64,000 nucleotides of DNA from Actinomycetospora succinea (GCF_004363095.1 NZ_SNYO01000006.1:186001-250000), one strand, 5' to 3'; shown: positions 17,418 to 27,920, numbered from the stretch's first letter. Notes: a model not told the origin generated them from the letters alone. Numbers and translations: made by a program.

Positions 17418-17466
17418 CCGACCGGCCGGTTCCGAACGCCGTGCCGCGGGTGGTATGCCCTGCGGT

Positions 17467-18360
17467 GTGACGATCGCCGCGCTCTACCGCTACCCCGTCA
17501 AGTCCATGCTCGGAGAGTCCCTGAGCCGCGCCGTGTTCGACGAGCGCGGGGTCGCGGGCGACCGCGCGTACGCCGTCCTCGACGTCGAGTCCGGCATCAT
17601 CGCGAGCGCGAAGGTGCCCAAGCGCTGGGCGAAGCTCCTGGAGTTCTCCGCCGCGTTCGCCGGCGAGCCGGTGGCCGGGGAGGTCGCGCCGCCGGTGGTC
17701 ATCACCTTCCCGGACGGCTCGACCCGCCGCAGCGACGACCCCGACATCGACCAGGCGCTCTCCGACGTCCTGGGCCGCGAGGTCCGGCTGGTCACCACCG
17801 CCCCCGAGGCGCCGAAGTTCGAGGAGCTGTGGGCCGACCTCGACGGCATGGACCGCGAGAGCCTGGCCCCCGAGCACATCATCGACGCCACCACCTCGCG
17901 CCAGGAGGACACCGGCGAGGCGATCAGCAGCTTCGACGTCGCCGCGTTCGCCCCGCCCGGGCGCTTCTACGACCTCGCGGCCCTCCACGTCGTCACCGAG
18001 TCGACGCTCGCCCGGCTCGCCGAGCTCGCCCCCGAGAGCGACTTCGACGTCCGCCGCTACCGCCCCAACGTCGTCCTCGCGGACACCGGGGACGGGTTCG
18101 TCGAGAACGACTGGCCGGGCCGGGAGATGACGCTGGGCAGCGACGTCCGGGTCGCCTTCACCTTCCAGACCATGCGCTGCGTCATGACGACGATGGCCCA
18201 GGGCGACCTGCCCGACGACCGGAACACGCTGCGCACGGTCGCGAAGAACAACCGGATCATGATCGAGAAGCCCGAGGTCGCCGGCAAGTGGGCCTGCGCC
18301 GGGGTGTACGCCGACGTGAGCGCGGGCGGCGAGGTGGCCGTGGGAGACACTCACGCCTGA
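17467..18360 (+). CDS. MOSC domain protein
   Basis: About 297 aa, with an N-terminal MOSC beta-barrel (YRYPVKSMLGESL) followed by the MOSC catalytic domain. The key Cys is in FQTMRCVMTTMAQ, where family members bind sulfur or molybdenum cofactor species. The RYRPNVVLAD segment is also typical. MOSC proteins move sulfur for molybdoenzyme maturation or reduce N-hydroxylated compounds. GTG at 17467 is chosen because the conserved barrel begins at once; an ATG lies 12 bases upstream, and neither has a clear ribosome binding site. A 31-bp gap leads to the acyl-CoA synthetase gene. Confidence 0.85.
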   Translation: MTIAALYRYPVKSMLGESLSRAVFDERGVAGDRAYAVLDVESGIIASAKVPKRWAKLLEFSAAFAGEPVAGEVAPPVVITFPDGSTRRSDDPDIDQALSDVLGREVRLVTTAPEAPKFEELWADLDGMDRESLAPEHIIDATTSRQEDTGEAISSFDVAAFAPPGRFYDLAALHVVTESTLARLAELAPESDFDVRRYRPNVVLADTGDGFVENDWPGREMTLGSDVRVAFTFQTMRCVMTTMAQGDLPDDRNTLRTVAKNNRIMIEKPEVAGKWACAGVYADVSAGGEVAVGDTHA

Positions 18361-18391
18361 CGGTCCGCCCACCCGAGGAGACGAACACCCC

Positions 18392-19903
18392 GTGGACACC
18401 CGCTCGAGCACCGTCGACGGCGTGCTCGCCCGCAGCGCCCGGCGCAGCCCGGACCGCGTGGCGCTGCTCTTCTCGGACCGCACGTGGACCTACCGGGAGC
18501 TGGACGACGCCGTCACCCGCGCCGCCGGGTTCCTCATGGAGCTCGGCGTCGGCGCGGGTGACCGCGTCGCCACCTACGGCAGGAACTCCGACGCCTACCT
18601 GCTCGCCTTCCTGAGCGCCGCGCGGATCGGCGCGGTCCACGTGCCGATCAACTACGCGCTCACCGGCGAGGAGCTCGGCTACCTGGTCGAGCAGTCCGGC
18701 AGCCGCCTGCTGCTGATCGACCCCGCGCTCGCCGGCCCGGTCGACGCCCTCCCGACCCAGCCCCAGCAGGTCGTCCCGCTGCGCGACGCCCCCGGCTCGC
18801 TGCTCGACCGGGCGCGCACCGGCGAGATCCCGGAGCTGACGGCCACGGTCGCCGACACCGACCTCGTCCAGCTGCTCTACACGTCGGGCACCACGTCGCG
18901 GCCCAAGGGCGCGATGATGACCCACCGCGGGCTGGTCCACGAGTACGTCTCCGGCGTGCACTCGCTGGCGATGTCGGAGGACGACCGCCCGCTGCACGCG
19001 ATGCCGCTGTACCACTCGGCGGGCATGCAGCTCTTCCTCATGCCCTACCTCATGGTCGGCGCCACCAACCACCTCATGGAGGCGCCGGACATCCCGGAGA
19101 TCCTGCGCCGGATCGAGGCGGACGGCATCGGCGCGATCTTCCTCGCGCCGACCGTGTGGGTGCCGCTGGTCAACCACGCCGACTTCGGCACACGCGACCT
19201 GACCAGCCTGCGCAAGGCCTTCTACGGCGCCTCGATCATGCCGGTGCCGATCCTGAACCGGCTGCGGGAGGCGCTGCCCGCCCTCGGGGTCTACAACTGC
19301 TTCGGGCAGTCGGAGATCGGCCCGCTCGCGACGGTCCTGCAGCCCGAGGAGCACGACGAGCGCCCCGACTCCTGCGGGCGCCCGGTGCTGTTCGTCGAGC
19401 TGCGGGTGATCGACGACGAGGGCCAGGACGTCGAGCCCGGCGGCACGGGCGAGGTGGTCTACCGCTCGCCGCAGCTCTGCGAGGGCTACTGGGACAAGCC
19501 CGAGGAGACCGCCGAGGCGTTCCGCGACGGCTGGTTCCACTCCGGCGACCTCGTGCGGATCGACGAGCAGGGCTACATCACCGTCGTCGACCGCATCAAG
19601 GACGTGATCAACACCGGCGGCGTGCTCGTCGCGTCCCGCGAGGTGGAGGACGCGCTCTACACCCACGAGGCCGTCGCCGAGGTCGCCGTCATCGGCACGC
19701 CGGACGACCGCTGGATCGAGGCGGTGACGGCGTTCGTGGTCCAGAAGACCGACGTGTCCGCGGACGAGCTGATCCAGCACGCGCGCGGCCGGCTCGCGGG
19801 CTACAAGACGCCGAAGAACGTCCACTTCATCGACGAGCTGCCGCGCAACCAGTCGGGGAAGCTGCTCAAGCGCGTCCTGCGCGACCAGGTCCCGGGGTCA
19901 TGA
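18392..19903 (+). CDS. AMP-dependent fatty-acyl-CoA synthetase/ligase (FadD-like)
   Basis: A 503-aa member of the adenylate-forming (ANL) family. The P-loop motif is YTSGTTSRPKGAM, the A5 region is NCFGQSEIG, the hinge is GWFHSGDLVRID and the C-terminal catalytic Lys is in NQSGKLLKR. It activates a carboxylic acid with ATP and loads CoA; chain length and substrate cannot be read. The GTG start at 18392 is well placed behind GAGGAGA. Its stop overlaps the start of the next gene (ATGA), a membrane protein with a helix-hairpin-helix end. Confidence 0.92.
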   Translation: MDTRSSTVDGVLARSARRSPDRVALLFSDRTWTYRELDDAVTRAAGFLMELGVGAGDRVATYGRNSDAYLLAFLSAARIGAVHVPINYALTGEELGYLVEQSGSRLLLIDPALAGPVDALPTQPQQVVPLRDAPGSLLDRARTGEIPELTATVADTDLVQLLYTSGTTSRPKGAMMTHRGLVHEYVSGVHSLAMSEDDRPLHAMPLYHSAGMQLFLMPYLMVGATNHLMEAPDIPEILRRIEADGIGAIFLAPTVWVPLVNHADFGTRDLTSLRKAFYGASIMPVPILNRLREALPALGVYNCFGQSEIGPLATVLQPEEHDERPDSCGRPVLFVELRVIDDEGQDVEPGGTGEVVYRSPQLCEGYWDKPEETAEAFRDGWFHSGDLVRIDEQGYITVVDRIKDVINTGGVLVASREVEDALYTHEAVAEVAVIGTPDDRWIEAVTAFVVQKTDVSADELIQHARGRLAGYKTPKNVHFIDELPRNQSGKLLKRVLRDQVPGS

Positions 19904-20598
19904 CCGCGACGCCGCCCCGCGCGGGCAACTGGTTCACGCGGGGCGGCTGGTGGTTCTTCGTGCACCTCCTGAGCCTCGGCCTCCTGCTGCCCGTGCCGCT
20001 CGCGCACGCCGCGGTGCGGACGCGGCGGGCGGTCTACGCCGCGCTCACCGTCGGGTCGGTGGTCCTCGTCGCCAGCACCTTCGCGCTGAACCGCGCCTCG
20101 GACCGCACCCCGGACGGGCAGTTCTACGGGGTCGCGTCGACGCTCTCGACGCTCGGGCTGGTCACCCTCCTGCTCGGCGGGCTGGTCCTGCTGATCCTCA
20201 TCCGGCCCCGGGTCTTCGACCGCCCCGCGGGCACGCCGGCCGGGTGGGACCGCCCGCCGCCGGACCCGGCGATCGCCGCGGCGCTGGCCGCCCGCGAGCG
20301 CCGCACCGAGGCGCGGCGGCTGGCCGCGGAGGACCCGCTGCTCGCCCGCGAGCTGCGCATCGGGCGGCCCGACCTCGCGCGGACCTACGACGACGGCGGT
20401 CTCGTCGACCTCAACACCGCGCCCGGTCCGGTGATCGCCCGCACCCTCGGGATCGCCCCGGTCCACGCCGAGCGCATCGTCACGTGCCGGACGGCGGCGG
20501 GCCGCTTCGCCGCCGTCGAGGACGTCTTCGCCTGGGCGGACCTGCCCTACGAGGTGTGGGACCAGGTCCGCGACCGGGCCGTGGTCGTCGGCCGCTGA
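19900..20598 (+). CDS. Membrane protein with C-terminal helix-hairpin-helix (ComEA-like) domain
   Basis: A 232-aa protein. Three hydrophobic segments (about residues 18-37, 42-60 and 77-101) are followed by a charged Arg/Ala-rich helix and a C-terminal ComEA-type helix-hairpin-helix half (VDLNTAPGPVIARTLGI and GRFAAVEDVFAWADLP). HhH motifs bind DNA non-specifically or protein partners. The gene overlaps the acyl-CoA synthetase stop by four bases. It is the second ComEA-like fold in the window, but with a different membrane topology, so it is not a duplicate of comEA. Function unknown. Confidence 0.75.
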   Translation: MTATPPRAGNWFTRGGWWFFVHLLSLGLLLPVPLAHAAVRTRRAVYAALTVGSVVLVASTFALNRASDRTPDGQFYGVASTLSTLGLVTLLLGGLVLLILIRPRVFDRPAGTPAGWDRPPPDPAIAAALAARERRTEARRLAAEDPLLARELRIGRPDLARTYDDGGLVDLNTAPGPVIARTLGIAPVHAERIVTCRTAAGRFAAVEDVFAWADLPYEVWDQVRDRAVVVGR

Positions 20599-20671
20599 CG
20601 TCCGGCGCTACCGCGGCCGCCCGCCGTGCGCTCCACTGTCGGTGACGGGGGCACGGAGGACCGGGGGGACC

Positions 20672-21382
20672 ATGAGCCGCGAGAAGGACCGACGCACGCC
20701 ACTGCCGCAGCTGGTGGTCACACCCGGTGGGTACCGGGCCTTCGCTCCCGAGCTGGTGAAGGACCGCAAGGACCTGCAGGAGACGGTCGTCCGCAGCGAG
20801 CTCCGGTACCAGAACAACGGTCCCGAGGACTCCCTCTTCTGGACGATGACGATCGTCGGCGGCATCGGGCTCCCGCTGCTGCTCGGGACGTCCCTGCTGA
20901 GCTACATCCTCTGGTTCGTCGCCGGTGTCGTCGGCGGTTTCGTCGTGGGCGGCGTCGTCGCCGGGATCATCGGTCCCGACCGGGAGAAGGAGTACCGGCA
21001 GGAGCATCGCGACAGCGACCCCTGGGCCGAGATCCCCGCCGCGGACCCCCGGGCCGAGGTCTGCTCGCTCGCCGAGGAGATCGCCGAGACCCGGGCCTGG
21101 CAGGACGGCATCCTCGACGCGCCGCGCCACCTCGCGTCCATCGTCTGGTCCGCCGTCTCGAAGGACGCGGCCGTGAGCACCGACGAGGACGCCGAGGACG
21201 TCGCCGTCGTCACCGAGAACCTCCGCGAGCTGCTCCGCGTCGCCCGCGACCTCGACCACCGGCGCGAGTACGGCACCGCCGCGGTGGACGAGCGCATCAG
21301 CGCCAAGGAGCCGACCGCGCGGGCCCGCGCCCTGTCCGCGGAGGCCCTCGAGAACGGGCGCGCGACCCGCGACCTCCTGTAG
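20672..21382 (+). CDS. Two-helix membrane protein with cytoplasmic helical domain, unknown
   Basis: A 236-aa hypothetical protein. The start region is basic; a Gly/Val-rich membrane hairpin follows (about residues 58-100), then about 130 charged residues predicted to be helical and ending in a Glu/Arg/Ala-rich stretch. ATG at 20672 is preferred because a GGGGGG run sits just upstream; the upstream GTG at 20642 has none. It reads in the same direction as the flanking amidase gene (65 bp downstream). No family recognised. Confidence 0.65.
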   Translation: MSREKDRRTPLPQLVVTPGGYRAFAPELVKDRKDLQETVVRSELRYQNNGPEDSLFWTMTIVGGIGLPLLLGTSLLSYILWFVAGVVGGFVVGGVVAGIIGPDREKEYRQEHRDSDPWAEIPAADPRAEVCSLAEEIAETRAWQDGILDAPRHLASIVWSAVSKDAAVSTDEDAEDVAVVTENLRELLRVARDLDHRREYGTAAVDERISAKEPTARARALSAEALENGRATRDLL

Positions 21383-21447
21383 TCGGCGCTCCTGTGCGTA
21401 TCCCCTGACGGCCCCGCGCGTTCTCCTCGTGGGCAACCGATCGGGGG

Positions 21448-23130
21448 GTGGGCGTGCGCCGCAGGATGGGCACCAAGGTGGGCACGGTGGTGGTGGCTCC
21501 GCTCGCGGCGCTGCTGGTGGCGACGGGAGCGCCGGCGGTGGCCGCGCCGACGGCCCCGGCGCTGATCGCCGCGCCGCCCCCGTCGGGTGATCCGGAGGAC
21601 GTGGCGCCCGCCGCGCTCCCCGCCGCGTCGGCGCCCCCGGCGCAGGTCGAGGAGGAGCGGCTGACCCCGCCGAGCCCGTCCCCCGACTCGGGCGGCGCGC
21701 GGCAGGTCACGAGCCCCGACCCGCTCAAGCTGGTCGCGGTGACCTGGACCGGTCCGGCGCCGCAGGTCGTCGAGATGCGCAGCCGCCTGATCACCGGCCT
21801 GTTCGGTCCGTGGACGCGGGTCGACCCCGTCGACACCGAGCGCGACGGGAGACGGAACGCGTCGACCGGCACCGAGCCGGTGTGGGTCGACGACAGCAAG
21901 GAGGTGCAGGTCCGGGCGACCACCAACGGGCAGCCCGTGACCCAGCGCGTGGCCCTGACCTCGATCGACCCCGGGACCGGCAGCAACGACGCCCGCATCG
22001 CGGCCGCCGCCGTGACGCCCGGGGGCGCGACCGGCAGCCCGAGCAGCCCGGCCGTGGTGACCCGCGCGCAGTGGGGCGCCGACGAGCGCCTGATGACCTG
22101 GGCGCCGGAGTACACGCCGACCGTGCGTGCGGTGACCGTGCACCACACGGCGGGCACCAACGCCTACACGGCGGCCGAGTCGGCGGCGATCGTGCGCGGG
22201 ATCTACACCTACCACGCCCGCACGCAGGGCTGGGGCGACATCGGCTACAACGTGCTCGTCGACCGCTTCGGCACCGTCTTCGAGGGCCGCGCCGGCGGCC
22301 TGGCCCGCTCGGTGATCGCGGCGCACGCGGGCGGGTTCAACCGCGAGACCTTCGGCATCGCGATGATGGGTGACTTCACCTCGGTCGCGCCGCCGGCCCC
22401 GACGCTCGAGGCCACCGCGCAGCTCGCCGCCTACAAGCTGGGCGGGCTCTACCGCGACCCGAACGCCACCGTCTCCCTGACCAGCACCGGCGGCGGCACC
22501 TCGCGCTACCCGGCGGGACGGGCCGTGTCGCTGCCGGCGGTGTTCGCCCACCGCGACGTCGGCGCCACCGAGTGCCCCGGCAACACCGGGGTCCGGTCCA
22601 TGCCGACGATCCGCTCGCGCACGGCGGCGCTGGTCGGCAACCTCGCGAGCTACCCGATCCGGCAGAAGTGGCTGGCGCTGCGCAGCGTGCTCGCCGAGCC
22701 CTCGGTCGTCGAGAGCCCGACAGCACGGTCCGCCCGCGTCACGCGGTTCTCCGGCGCCAACGGGGCCGTGTACTGGTCGAGCGCCACCGGCGCCTGGGCG
22801 GTGTACGGCACCATCGGCACCCGCTACGACGCCCTCGGCGCCGCCGGCTCGGTGCTCGGCCTCCCGCGCACCGACGAGAAGGCCACCCCGGACGGTCGCG
22901 GGCGCTACAACCAGTTCCAGTCGGGCTCGATCTACTGGTCACCGTCGACGGGGGCGTGGCCGGTGCGCGGGCCGATCCTCACCCGCTGGGGCCAGCTGGG
23001 CTACGAGCGCTCGAGCCTCGGCTACCCGAAGGGCGACCAGCGTGCCGTCACCGGCGGGCAGCGTCAGGACTTCGAGCGCGGCTACCTGCGGCTGAACACC
23101 GCGACCGGCGCGGTGACGGTCAACAGCTGA
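21448..23130 (+). CDS. Secreted N-acetylmuramoyl-L-alanine amidase with LGFP repeats
   Basis: A 560-aa exported peptidoglycan amidase. The N-terminus is a signal peptide (basic start, hydrophobic core about residues 12-28, Ala-x-Ala cleavage region). A Pro-rich segment and a beta-rich domain follow, then an amidase-2/PGRP domain with zinc ligands in VHHTAGTN and HRDVGATECPG and the catalytic-side GDIGYNVLVD. The C-terminus has three LGFP repeats (from about residue 430; LGLP, WSPSTGAW and YPKGDQ), which attach proteins to the mycolyl/arabinogalactan envelope. This implies a mycolata-like or related cell wall. GTG at 21448 or 21454. Confidence 0.92.
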   Translation: MGVRRRMGTKVGTVVVAPLAALLVATGAPAVAAPTAPALIAAPPPSGDPEDVAPAALPAASAPPAQVEEERLTPPSPSPDSGGARQVTSPDPLKLVAVTWTGPAPQVVEMRSRLITGLFGPWTRVDPVDTERDGRRNASTGTEPVWVDDSKEVQVRATTNGQPVTQRVALTSIDPGTGSNDARIAAAAVTPGGATGSPSSPAVVTRAQWGADERLMTWAPEYTPTVRAVTVHHTAGTNAYTAAESAAIVRGIYTYHARTQGWGDIGYNVLVDRFGTVFEGRAGGLARSVIAAHAGGFNRETFGIAMMGDFTSVAPPAPTLEATAQLAAYKLGGLYRDPNATVSLTSTGGGTSRYPAGRAVSLPAVFAHRDVGATECPGNTGVRSMPTIRSRTAALVGNLASYPIRQKWLALRSVLAEPSVVESPTARSARVTRFSGANGAVYWSSATGAWAVYGTIGTRYDALGAAGSVLGLPRTDEKATPDGRGRYNQFQSGSIYWSPSTGAWPVRGPILTRWGQLGYERSSLGYPKGDQRAVTGGQRQDFERGYLRLNTATGAVTVNS

Positions 23131-23134
23131 CCCC

Positions 23135-24409
23135 CTATTCGGGGTGGCCGATCGCCGTCGACGCCGGCACGACCACGTACTGGCGCAGGCACAGGTCGGT
23201 GAACACCACCGGGCCGCGCGGCCCGGGCACGTGGTCGACGTTGATCCCGGTCTCGGGCACGCGGCGCAGCTTGACGCCGTCGAGGAGGCGGGTCGTCGCG
23301 TTCCAGAACGCGCCGGTGCCGGCGTAGGTGTCGAGGAACTCGCGCGCGGCGGCCTCGTCGGCGGTGACGATCGCGGCCGCCAGCCCCGAGGTCTCGCGGT
23401 TGGCGATCGCGGCCGCGTCGGCGGGCCCCTCGGCGGGCGCGACGGTCACGGTCGCCTCGTGGCCGTCGTCGAGCGCCCACTCGTGGCCCAGCGCGTGCTC
23501 GTGCGGGGGCAGCGAGGCGCGCAGCCCGTGCTCCTCCAGCAGCGCGACCACCTCGGGCACGACCTCGTCCCACCGGTGGCGCTCGACGAGCAGGAGGTTG
23601 AGCCGGTTGCAGACGCCCAGACGGTCGATCGACGAGGTGACCATGGTGCGCGTGAGGTCGGGCGGCGCGGCGCGGTCGACGTAGAGGACGCCGCCGCCGT
23701 CGGCATGGGCGAGGGTGCGCACGCCGTGCTGGGCGGCCTCGAGGCCGAGCGAGCGGGTGGTGTCGCCAGACCCGCGCAGGATCACCAGCGGGATGAGCGC
23801 GGGGCGGCGGACGAGCTCGACGGCGCACTCGCGGCGCGGGTCGGTGACCAGCACGACCGCGTCCGGGTCGAGGCCGGCGCCGGCCAGCGCGGGCGCGACG
23901 ACGGCGTCCATCAGCGCGGTCGCCGAGGCGAGCGCGGCGCCGCCGGTGCGCAGGACCCCGGCGTTGCGGGACTTGACCAGCTGCGACGCGACGTCGACGA
24001 CGACGTTGGGCCGCGCCTCGAAGTTCGCGCCGATGACGCCCACCGGCCGGCGCCGCTCGATGAGGCGCAGCCCGTCGGGGCGCTCCTCGAGCACGGTGTC
24101 GATCTCGGGCGTGGGCACGTCGGCGAGCTCGCGCAGCGTCTCGGCCATCGCGTCGAGGCGCGGGCGGTCGAGGCGCAGGCGGTCGACGAGCGCGGGCGTC
24201 GTGCCGGTGCGCTCGGCCGCGTCGACGTCGGCGACGTTCGCGGCGAGCACCCTGTCGGCGGCCTCGGTGAGCAGGCGCGCCATCCCGCGCAGCGCCTCGG
24301 CGACCTCGTGGTCGCGCGCGGCGGCCATCCGCGGTGCCGCGGCGGCGGCGCGACGGCCGCAGTCGGTGACGATCTCCGCGGGGGCGGCGACGGCGGGGAG
24401 GGTGGTCAC
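23135..24409 (-). CDS. proA: Gamma-glutamyl phosphate reductase (glutamate-5-semialdehyde dehydrogenase) ProA
   Basis: A 424-aa ProA, the second step of proline synthesis, reducing gamma-glutamyl phosphate with NADPH. The catalytic Cys is in [16 protein letters not shown], and the NADPH site contains [21 protein letters not shown] at 24409 overlaps the proB stop (GTGA), so the two enzymes of the channelled pathway are made in step. It is the last gene of the rne-rplU-rpmA-obgE-proB-proA order and converges with the LGFP amidase gene, 4 bp apart. Confidence 0.96.
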   Translation of the reverse strand: MTTLPAVAAPAEIVTDCGRRAAAAAPRMAAARDHEVAEALRGMARLLTEAADRVLAANVADVDAAERTGTTPALVDRLRLDRPRLDAMAETLRELADVPTPEIDTVLEERPDGLRLIERRRPVGVIGANFEARPNVVVDVASQLVKSRNAGVLRTGGAALASATALMDAVVAPALAGAGLDPDAVVLVTDPRRECAVELVRRPALIPLVILRGSGDTTRSLGLEAAQHGVRTLAHADGGGVLYVDRAAPPDLTRTMVTSSIDRLGVCNRLNLLLVERHRWDEVVPEVVALLEEHGLRASLPPHEHALGHEWALDDGHEATVTVAPAEGPADAAAIANRETSGLAAAIVTADEAAAREFLDTYAGTGAFWNATTRLLDGVKLRRVPETGINVDHVPGPRGPVVFTDLCLRQYVVVPASTAIGHPE

Positions 24410-25557
24410 GGCGAGCTCACCTCGGCGGGGTCGGAGGTCGGGTCGGGGGTCGGCACGGGGGCGACGACGGGGACGAGGTCGTCGGCGTGCACGACCTCAC
24501 GGCGCAGCTGGGCCGGCAGGTCGTCGCTGGAGCGTCCGGAGATCTCGGGGAGCTCCTCGGCGTCGAACGCCACGACTCCACGGGCCACGACCTCGCCCCG
24601 CGGGTCGACGAGGTCGACGACGTCGCCGGCCTCGAAGTCGCCGTCGGATCCGACGATCCCCGCGGCGAGCAGGGACCGGCGGCGCCCGACCACGGCGCGC
24701 ACCGCGCCGGCGTCGAGGTGCAGCCGCCCGCGCGTCCCGGCCAAGTGGCGCAGCCAGAAGCGGCGCGCGGACAGCCGCGGGCCGTGCGGCGCGAACACCG
24801 TGCCCACCTCGGCGCCGTCGAGCGCGGCGGTCGCGTCGGCGGCGGCGGCGACGAGCACGGGCACGCCGGCGCCGCTGGCGAGGTCCGCCGCAGCGAGCTT
24901 CGAGGCCATGCCGCCGGTGCCCAGCGAGGACGTCTTGCCGACCCGGACGCCGGCGAGGTCGGCGCCCCCGGTGACCTCGCGGACGAGGCTCGCGCCCGGT
25001 GTGCGCGGGTCGGCGTCGTACACGCCGGCGACGTCGGAGAGCAGCACGAGGGCGTCGGCGGAGATCACGTGGGCGACGAGCGCGGCGAGCCGGTCGTTGT
25101 CGCCGAAGCGGATCTCGTCGGTGGCGACGGTGTCGTTCTCGTTCACCACCGGGACGACGCCGAGCCCGAGCAGGCGCTCGAAGGTCCGCTGCGCGTTGCG
25201 GTAGGGCTGGCGGCGCACGACGTCGTGCGAGGTCAGCAGCACCTGGCCGACCGTGCGGCCGTGGCGGGCGAAGGCCTCGGCGTAGGCGCGCGTGAGGTGG
25301 AGCTGCCCGACACCCGCCGCGGCCTGCTGCGTCGCGAGGTCCCGGGGGCGGCGCGGGAGCCCGAGCGGGCGCAGCCCCGCCGCGATCGCGCCCGACGACA
25401 CGAGCACGACCTGCGTGCCCGCGGCCCGCGCGGCGACGGCGTCGACGAGCGCGTCGAGGCGGGCGACGTCCAGGCCGCCGTCGACGCTGGTCAGCGAGGT
25501 CGAGCCGACCTTGACGACGAGCCGGCGCGCGCCGGCGACCGCCTCGCGCGCGCTCAC
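24406..25557 (-). CDS. proB: Glutamate 5-kinase ProB
   Basis: A 383-aa ProB that phosphorylates glutamate on its gamma-carboxyl, the committed and proline-inhibited step of proline synthesis. The amino-acid-kinase domain carries KVGSTSLT, the VSSGAIAAG motif, [17 protein letters not shown] and [13 protein letters not shown]-terminal PUA domain is present (about 280-370). GTG at 25557 overlaps the obgE stop, and its own stop overlaps proA, so obgE-proB-proA form a coupled operon. Confidence 0.96.
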   Translation of the reverse strand: MSAREAVAGARRLVVKVGSTSLTSVDGGLDVARLDALVDAVAARAAGTQVVLVSSGAIAAGLRPLGLPRRPRDLATQQAAAGVGQLHLTRAYAEAFARHGRTVGQVLLTSHDVVRRQPYRNAQRTFERLLGLGVVPVVNENDTVATDEIRFGDNDRLAALVAHVISADALVLLSDVAGVYDADPRTPGASLVREVTGGADLAGVRVGKTSSLGTGGMASKLAAADLASGAGVPVLVAAAADATAALDGAEVGTVFAPHGPRLSARRFWLRHLAGTRGRLHLDAGAVRAVVGRRRSLLAAGIVGSDGDFEAGDVVDLVDPRGEVVARGVVAFDAEELPEISGRSSDDLPAQLRREVVHADDLVPVVAPVPTPDPTSDPAEVSSP

Positions 25558-27038
25558 CGGGGGTCGTCCTCGTAGTCCTCGTGCCAGGGCGTGATGCCGA
25601 GCTCGAAGTCGCTCTGGTGGCGGCGGCGCTCGTCACGGGCGGCGCGCCGGTCGGTGGCCGACGGGCGGTCGGCGTGCTCGGCGCCCTCGAGACGCGGGTC
25701 GGTGCCGCGGTTGCCGCGCATCGCCGCGACGCCGGCGGGGGTCGAGGGCTCCCAGTCGAAGGTGTGGATGCCGATCGTCACCATGTCGCCCGGCGTCGCG
25801 CCGGCCTCGGCGAGGGCCTCCTCGACGCCGAGGCGGGCGAGCCGGTCGGCGAGGTAGCCGACGGCCTCGTCATTGGCGAAGTCGGTCTGCCGCACCCAGC
25901 GCTCGGGCTTCTCGCCGCGCACCACGAACCCCTCCTCGGGGTCGGGCTCGACGGTGAAGCCGGTGTCGTCGACGGCGGTGGGGCGCAGCACGACCCGCGG
26001 CGCCTCCGACGGCGCGGCCGCGGCGCGCGCGGCGTCGACGGCCGAGGCCATCGTGTAGGCCAGCTCCTGGAGGCCGGCGTGGCTCGCCGTGGAGATCTCG
26101 ATGACCGGCCAGCCGAAGGCGGCGACGTCGTCGTGGACCATCTCCGCGAGGTCGGCGGCGTCCGGCACGTCGATCTTGTTCAGGGCGACGATCCGGGGCC
26201 GCGACGCCAGGTCGGTGCCGAGCGCCGGGGTGTAGGCGGCGAGCTCGGCCTCGAGCGCCCGGATGTCCGAGACGGGGTCGCGGTCGGCCTCGAACGTCGC
26301 GCAGTCGACGACGTGCACGAGCACCGAGCAGCGCTCGATGTGCCGGAGGAAGTCGAGGCCCAGGCCCTTGCCGCTGCTCGCGCCCGGGATGAGCCCCGGC
26401 ACGTCGGCGACCGTGAACGTGCTCCCACCGGCCGAGACGACGCCGAGGTTCGGGGCGAGCGTGGTGAACGGGTAGTCGGCGATCTTCGGCTTGGCGGCGC
26501 TCATCGCGCTGACCAGCGACGACTTGCCCGCGCTCGGGTAGCCGAGGAGCCCGACGTCGGCCATCGAGCGCAGCTCGAGCACCAGGTCGCGCGACTCCCC
26601 CTCCTCGCCGAGCAGCGCGAACCCGGGCGCCTTGCGCGACGGACCCGCGAGCGCGGCGTTGCCGAGGCCGCCCCGCCCGCCCCGCACGGCGACGAACCGC
26701 GTGCCGAGCCCGGTGAGGTCGCCGAGGACCTCGCCGTCGGGGTCGAGGACGACGGTGCCCTCGGGGACCGCGAGCTCGATGTCGTCGGCGTTGGCGCCGT
26801 TGCGGAAGCTGCCCATCCCCGGCTTGCCGTTCCCGGCCGTGGCGTGCGGGCGGTGGTGGAAGTCGAGCAGGGTGTGCACGCCGGGGTCGACGACGAGCAC
26901 GACGTCGCCGCCGCGCCCCCCGTTGCCGCCGTCCGGGCCGCCGAGGGGGACGAACTTCTCCCGGCGGATCGAGGCGCAGCCGTGGCCGCCGCTGCCCGCC
27001 GTGACGTGCAGTGTCACGTGGTCGACGAAGCGGGCCAT
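25554..27038 (-). CDS. obgE: GTPase Obg/CgtA
   Basis: A 494-aa essential GTPase acting in 50S ribosome assembly and the stress response. The Gly-rich Obg fold fills the first 158 residues. The GTPase domain has [10 protein letters not shown] (G1), a DVPGLIPGA switch (G3) and NKIDVPDA (G4), and a C-terminal OCT domain follows (about 340-420) with a charged tail of about 60 residues. The position after rplU-rpmA is the conserved order. A perfect hairpin at 27084-27112 separates it from rpmA, so a separate promoter or partial read-through is likely. Confidence 0.96.
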   Translation of the reverse strand: MARFVDHVTLHVTAGSGGHGCASIRREKFVPLGGPDGGNGGRGGDVVLVVDPGVHTLLDFHHRPHATAGNGKPGMGSFRNGANADDIELAVPEGTVVLDPDGEVLGDLTGLGTRFVAVRGGRGGLGNAALAGPSRKAPGFALLGEEGESRDLVLELRSMADVGLLGYPSAGKSSLVSAMSAAKPKIADYPFTTLAPNLGVVSAGGSTFTVADVPGLIPGASSGKGLGLDFLRHIERCSVLVHVVDCATFEADRDPVSDIRALEAELAAYTPALGTDLASRPRIVALNKIDVPDAADLAEMVHDDVAAFGWPVIEISTASHAGLQELAYTMASAVDAARAAAAPSEAPRVVLRPTAVDDTGFTVEPDPEEGFVVRGEKPERWVRQTDFANDEAVGYLADRLARLGVEEALAEAGATPGDMVTIGIHTFDWEPSTPAGVAAMRGNRGTDPRLEGAEHADRPSATDRRAARDERRRHQSDFELGITPWHEDYEDDPR

Positions 27039-27083
27039 GTCGGGCTGCCGATCCTTTGCTGGAGGAGGTGGAGACGAACGAAA

Positions 27084-27112
27084 GGGGTGGGTCCGCGTCC
27101 CGGACCCACCCC
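27084..27112 (-). terminator. Perfect 12-bp hairpin between rpmA and obgE
   Basis: GGGGTGGGTCCG at 27084-27095 pairs perfectly with CGGACCCACCCC at 27101-27112 around a 5-base loop. On the minus strand the stem is followed by TTTCG, a short T run. It lies 66 bp after the rpmA stop, as expected for an intrinsic terminator or attenuator that lowers obgE-proBA expression relative to ribosomal proteins. Confidence 0.65.
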
Positions 27113-27177
27113 TGACGGTACTGCTGCTGTCGTCGGCCTTCGGCGCCGCAGCTCTCGCTGCGCTCCGTGCGGCCTGA

Positions 27178-27447
27178 TCAGGCGGAGACGGTCTCCTCCG
27201 CCGGGATGACGCCGACGGTCTTGCGACCGCGCTTCGACCCGAAGGTCACCGAGCCGGCGACCAGCGCGAACAGCGTGTCGTCGCCGCCGCGGCCGACGCC
27301 GACGCCCGGGTGGAACTTGGTGCCGCGCTGGCGGATGAGGATCTCGCCGGCCTTGACGACCTGGCCGCCGAAGCGCTTGACGCCGAGCCGCTGGGCGTTG
27401 GAGTCGCGACCGTTGCGGGAGCTGGACGCACCCTTCTTGTGAGCCAT
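27178..27447 (-). CDS. rpmA: 50S ribosomal protein L27
   Basis: An 89-aa L27, complete from [20 protein letters not shown] to the basic [11 protein letters not shown] end. L27 reaches the peptidyl-transferase centre with its N-terminus; the protein begins directly at the mature-type sequence, without the cleavable extension found in Firmicutes. It is 10 bp downstream of rplU and co-transcribed with it. Confidence 0.98.
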   Translation of the reverse strand: MAHKKGASSSRNGRDSNAQRLGVKRFGGQVVKAGEILIRQRGTKFHPGVGVGRGGDDTLFALVAGSVTFGSKRGRKTVGVIPAEETVSA

Positions 27448-27457
27448 GCTGCTCCCC

Positions 27458-27757
27458 CTACTTGGAGATGTTCGTGACCTCGAGGCGGCTGTAGCGCTGG
27501 CGGTGGCCGACGCGCCGCTTGTACCCGGTCTTGTTCTTGTACTTCAGGATCTTGATCTTCGGGCCCTTGTCCTCACCGACGATGTTGCCGGTGATGGAGA
27601 CCTTCTCGAGGTCGGACGCCGAGCTGAGCACGGTGCTGCCGTCGACGATCAGGACGGGCTGCAGGTCGACCGTGTCACCGTCGAGGAGCTCCACGTCGAT
27701 GACGTCGCCGACCGCGACCTTGTACTGCTTGCCGCCGGTCTTCACGATCGCGTACAT
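27458..27757 (-). CDS. rplU: 50S ribosomal protein L21
   Basis: A 99-aa L21 with the typical start [14 protein letters not shown], the DVELLDGD strand and the basic C-terminal [17 protein letters not shown] stretch that contacts 23S rRNA. ATG at 27757 has AGGAG 11 bases upstream. The 179-bp gap to rne upstream should hold the promoter; on the minus strand a TACCCT element near 27875 is a possible -10 box, but I do not annotate it as certain. Confidence 0.98.
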   Translation of the reverse strand: MYAIVKTGGKQYKVAVGDVIDVELLDGDTVDLQPVLIVDGSTVLSSASDLEKVSITGNIVGEDKGPKIKILKYKNKTGYKRRVGHRQRYSRLEVTNISK

Positions 27758-27886
27758 CTTCCGCGGGACTCCTGTCTGCGAGGGCTTCACGTCTCCCACG
27801 CGCGGCTCGTGCGGTGCGAGCTCGGCGCGCTCGGTCCGCGGGTGACGACCCGGCGGGCTCCGACGTCCTAGGGTACCTGCCCCCGA

Positions 27887-27920
27887 GGTGCGGGCCCGAC
27901 CCCGGGGGCCGACCCGCACC
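27887..27920 (-). terminator. Hairpin downstream of rne
   Basis: GGTGCGGG (27887-27894) and CCCGCACC (27913-27920) form a perfect 8-bp stem around an 18-base GC-rich loop that can pair further. It lies 17 bp after the rne stop. There is no T run, so this would be the GC-hairpin type of terminator common in actinobacteria or an RNA-stabilising structure. Confidence 0.4.

Noticed and set aside
19900..20598. Second comEA gene
   Set aside because: Three membrane helices, no SLBB domain and only one HhH half make it a different protein.
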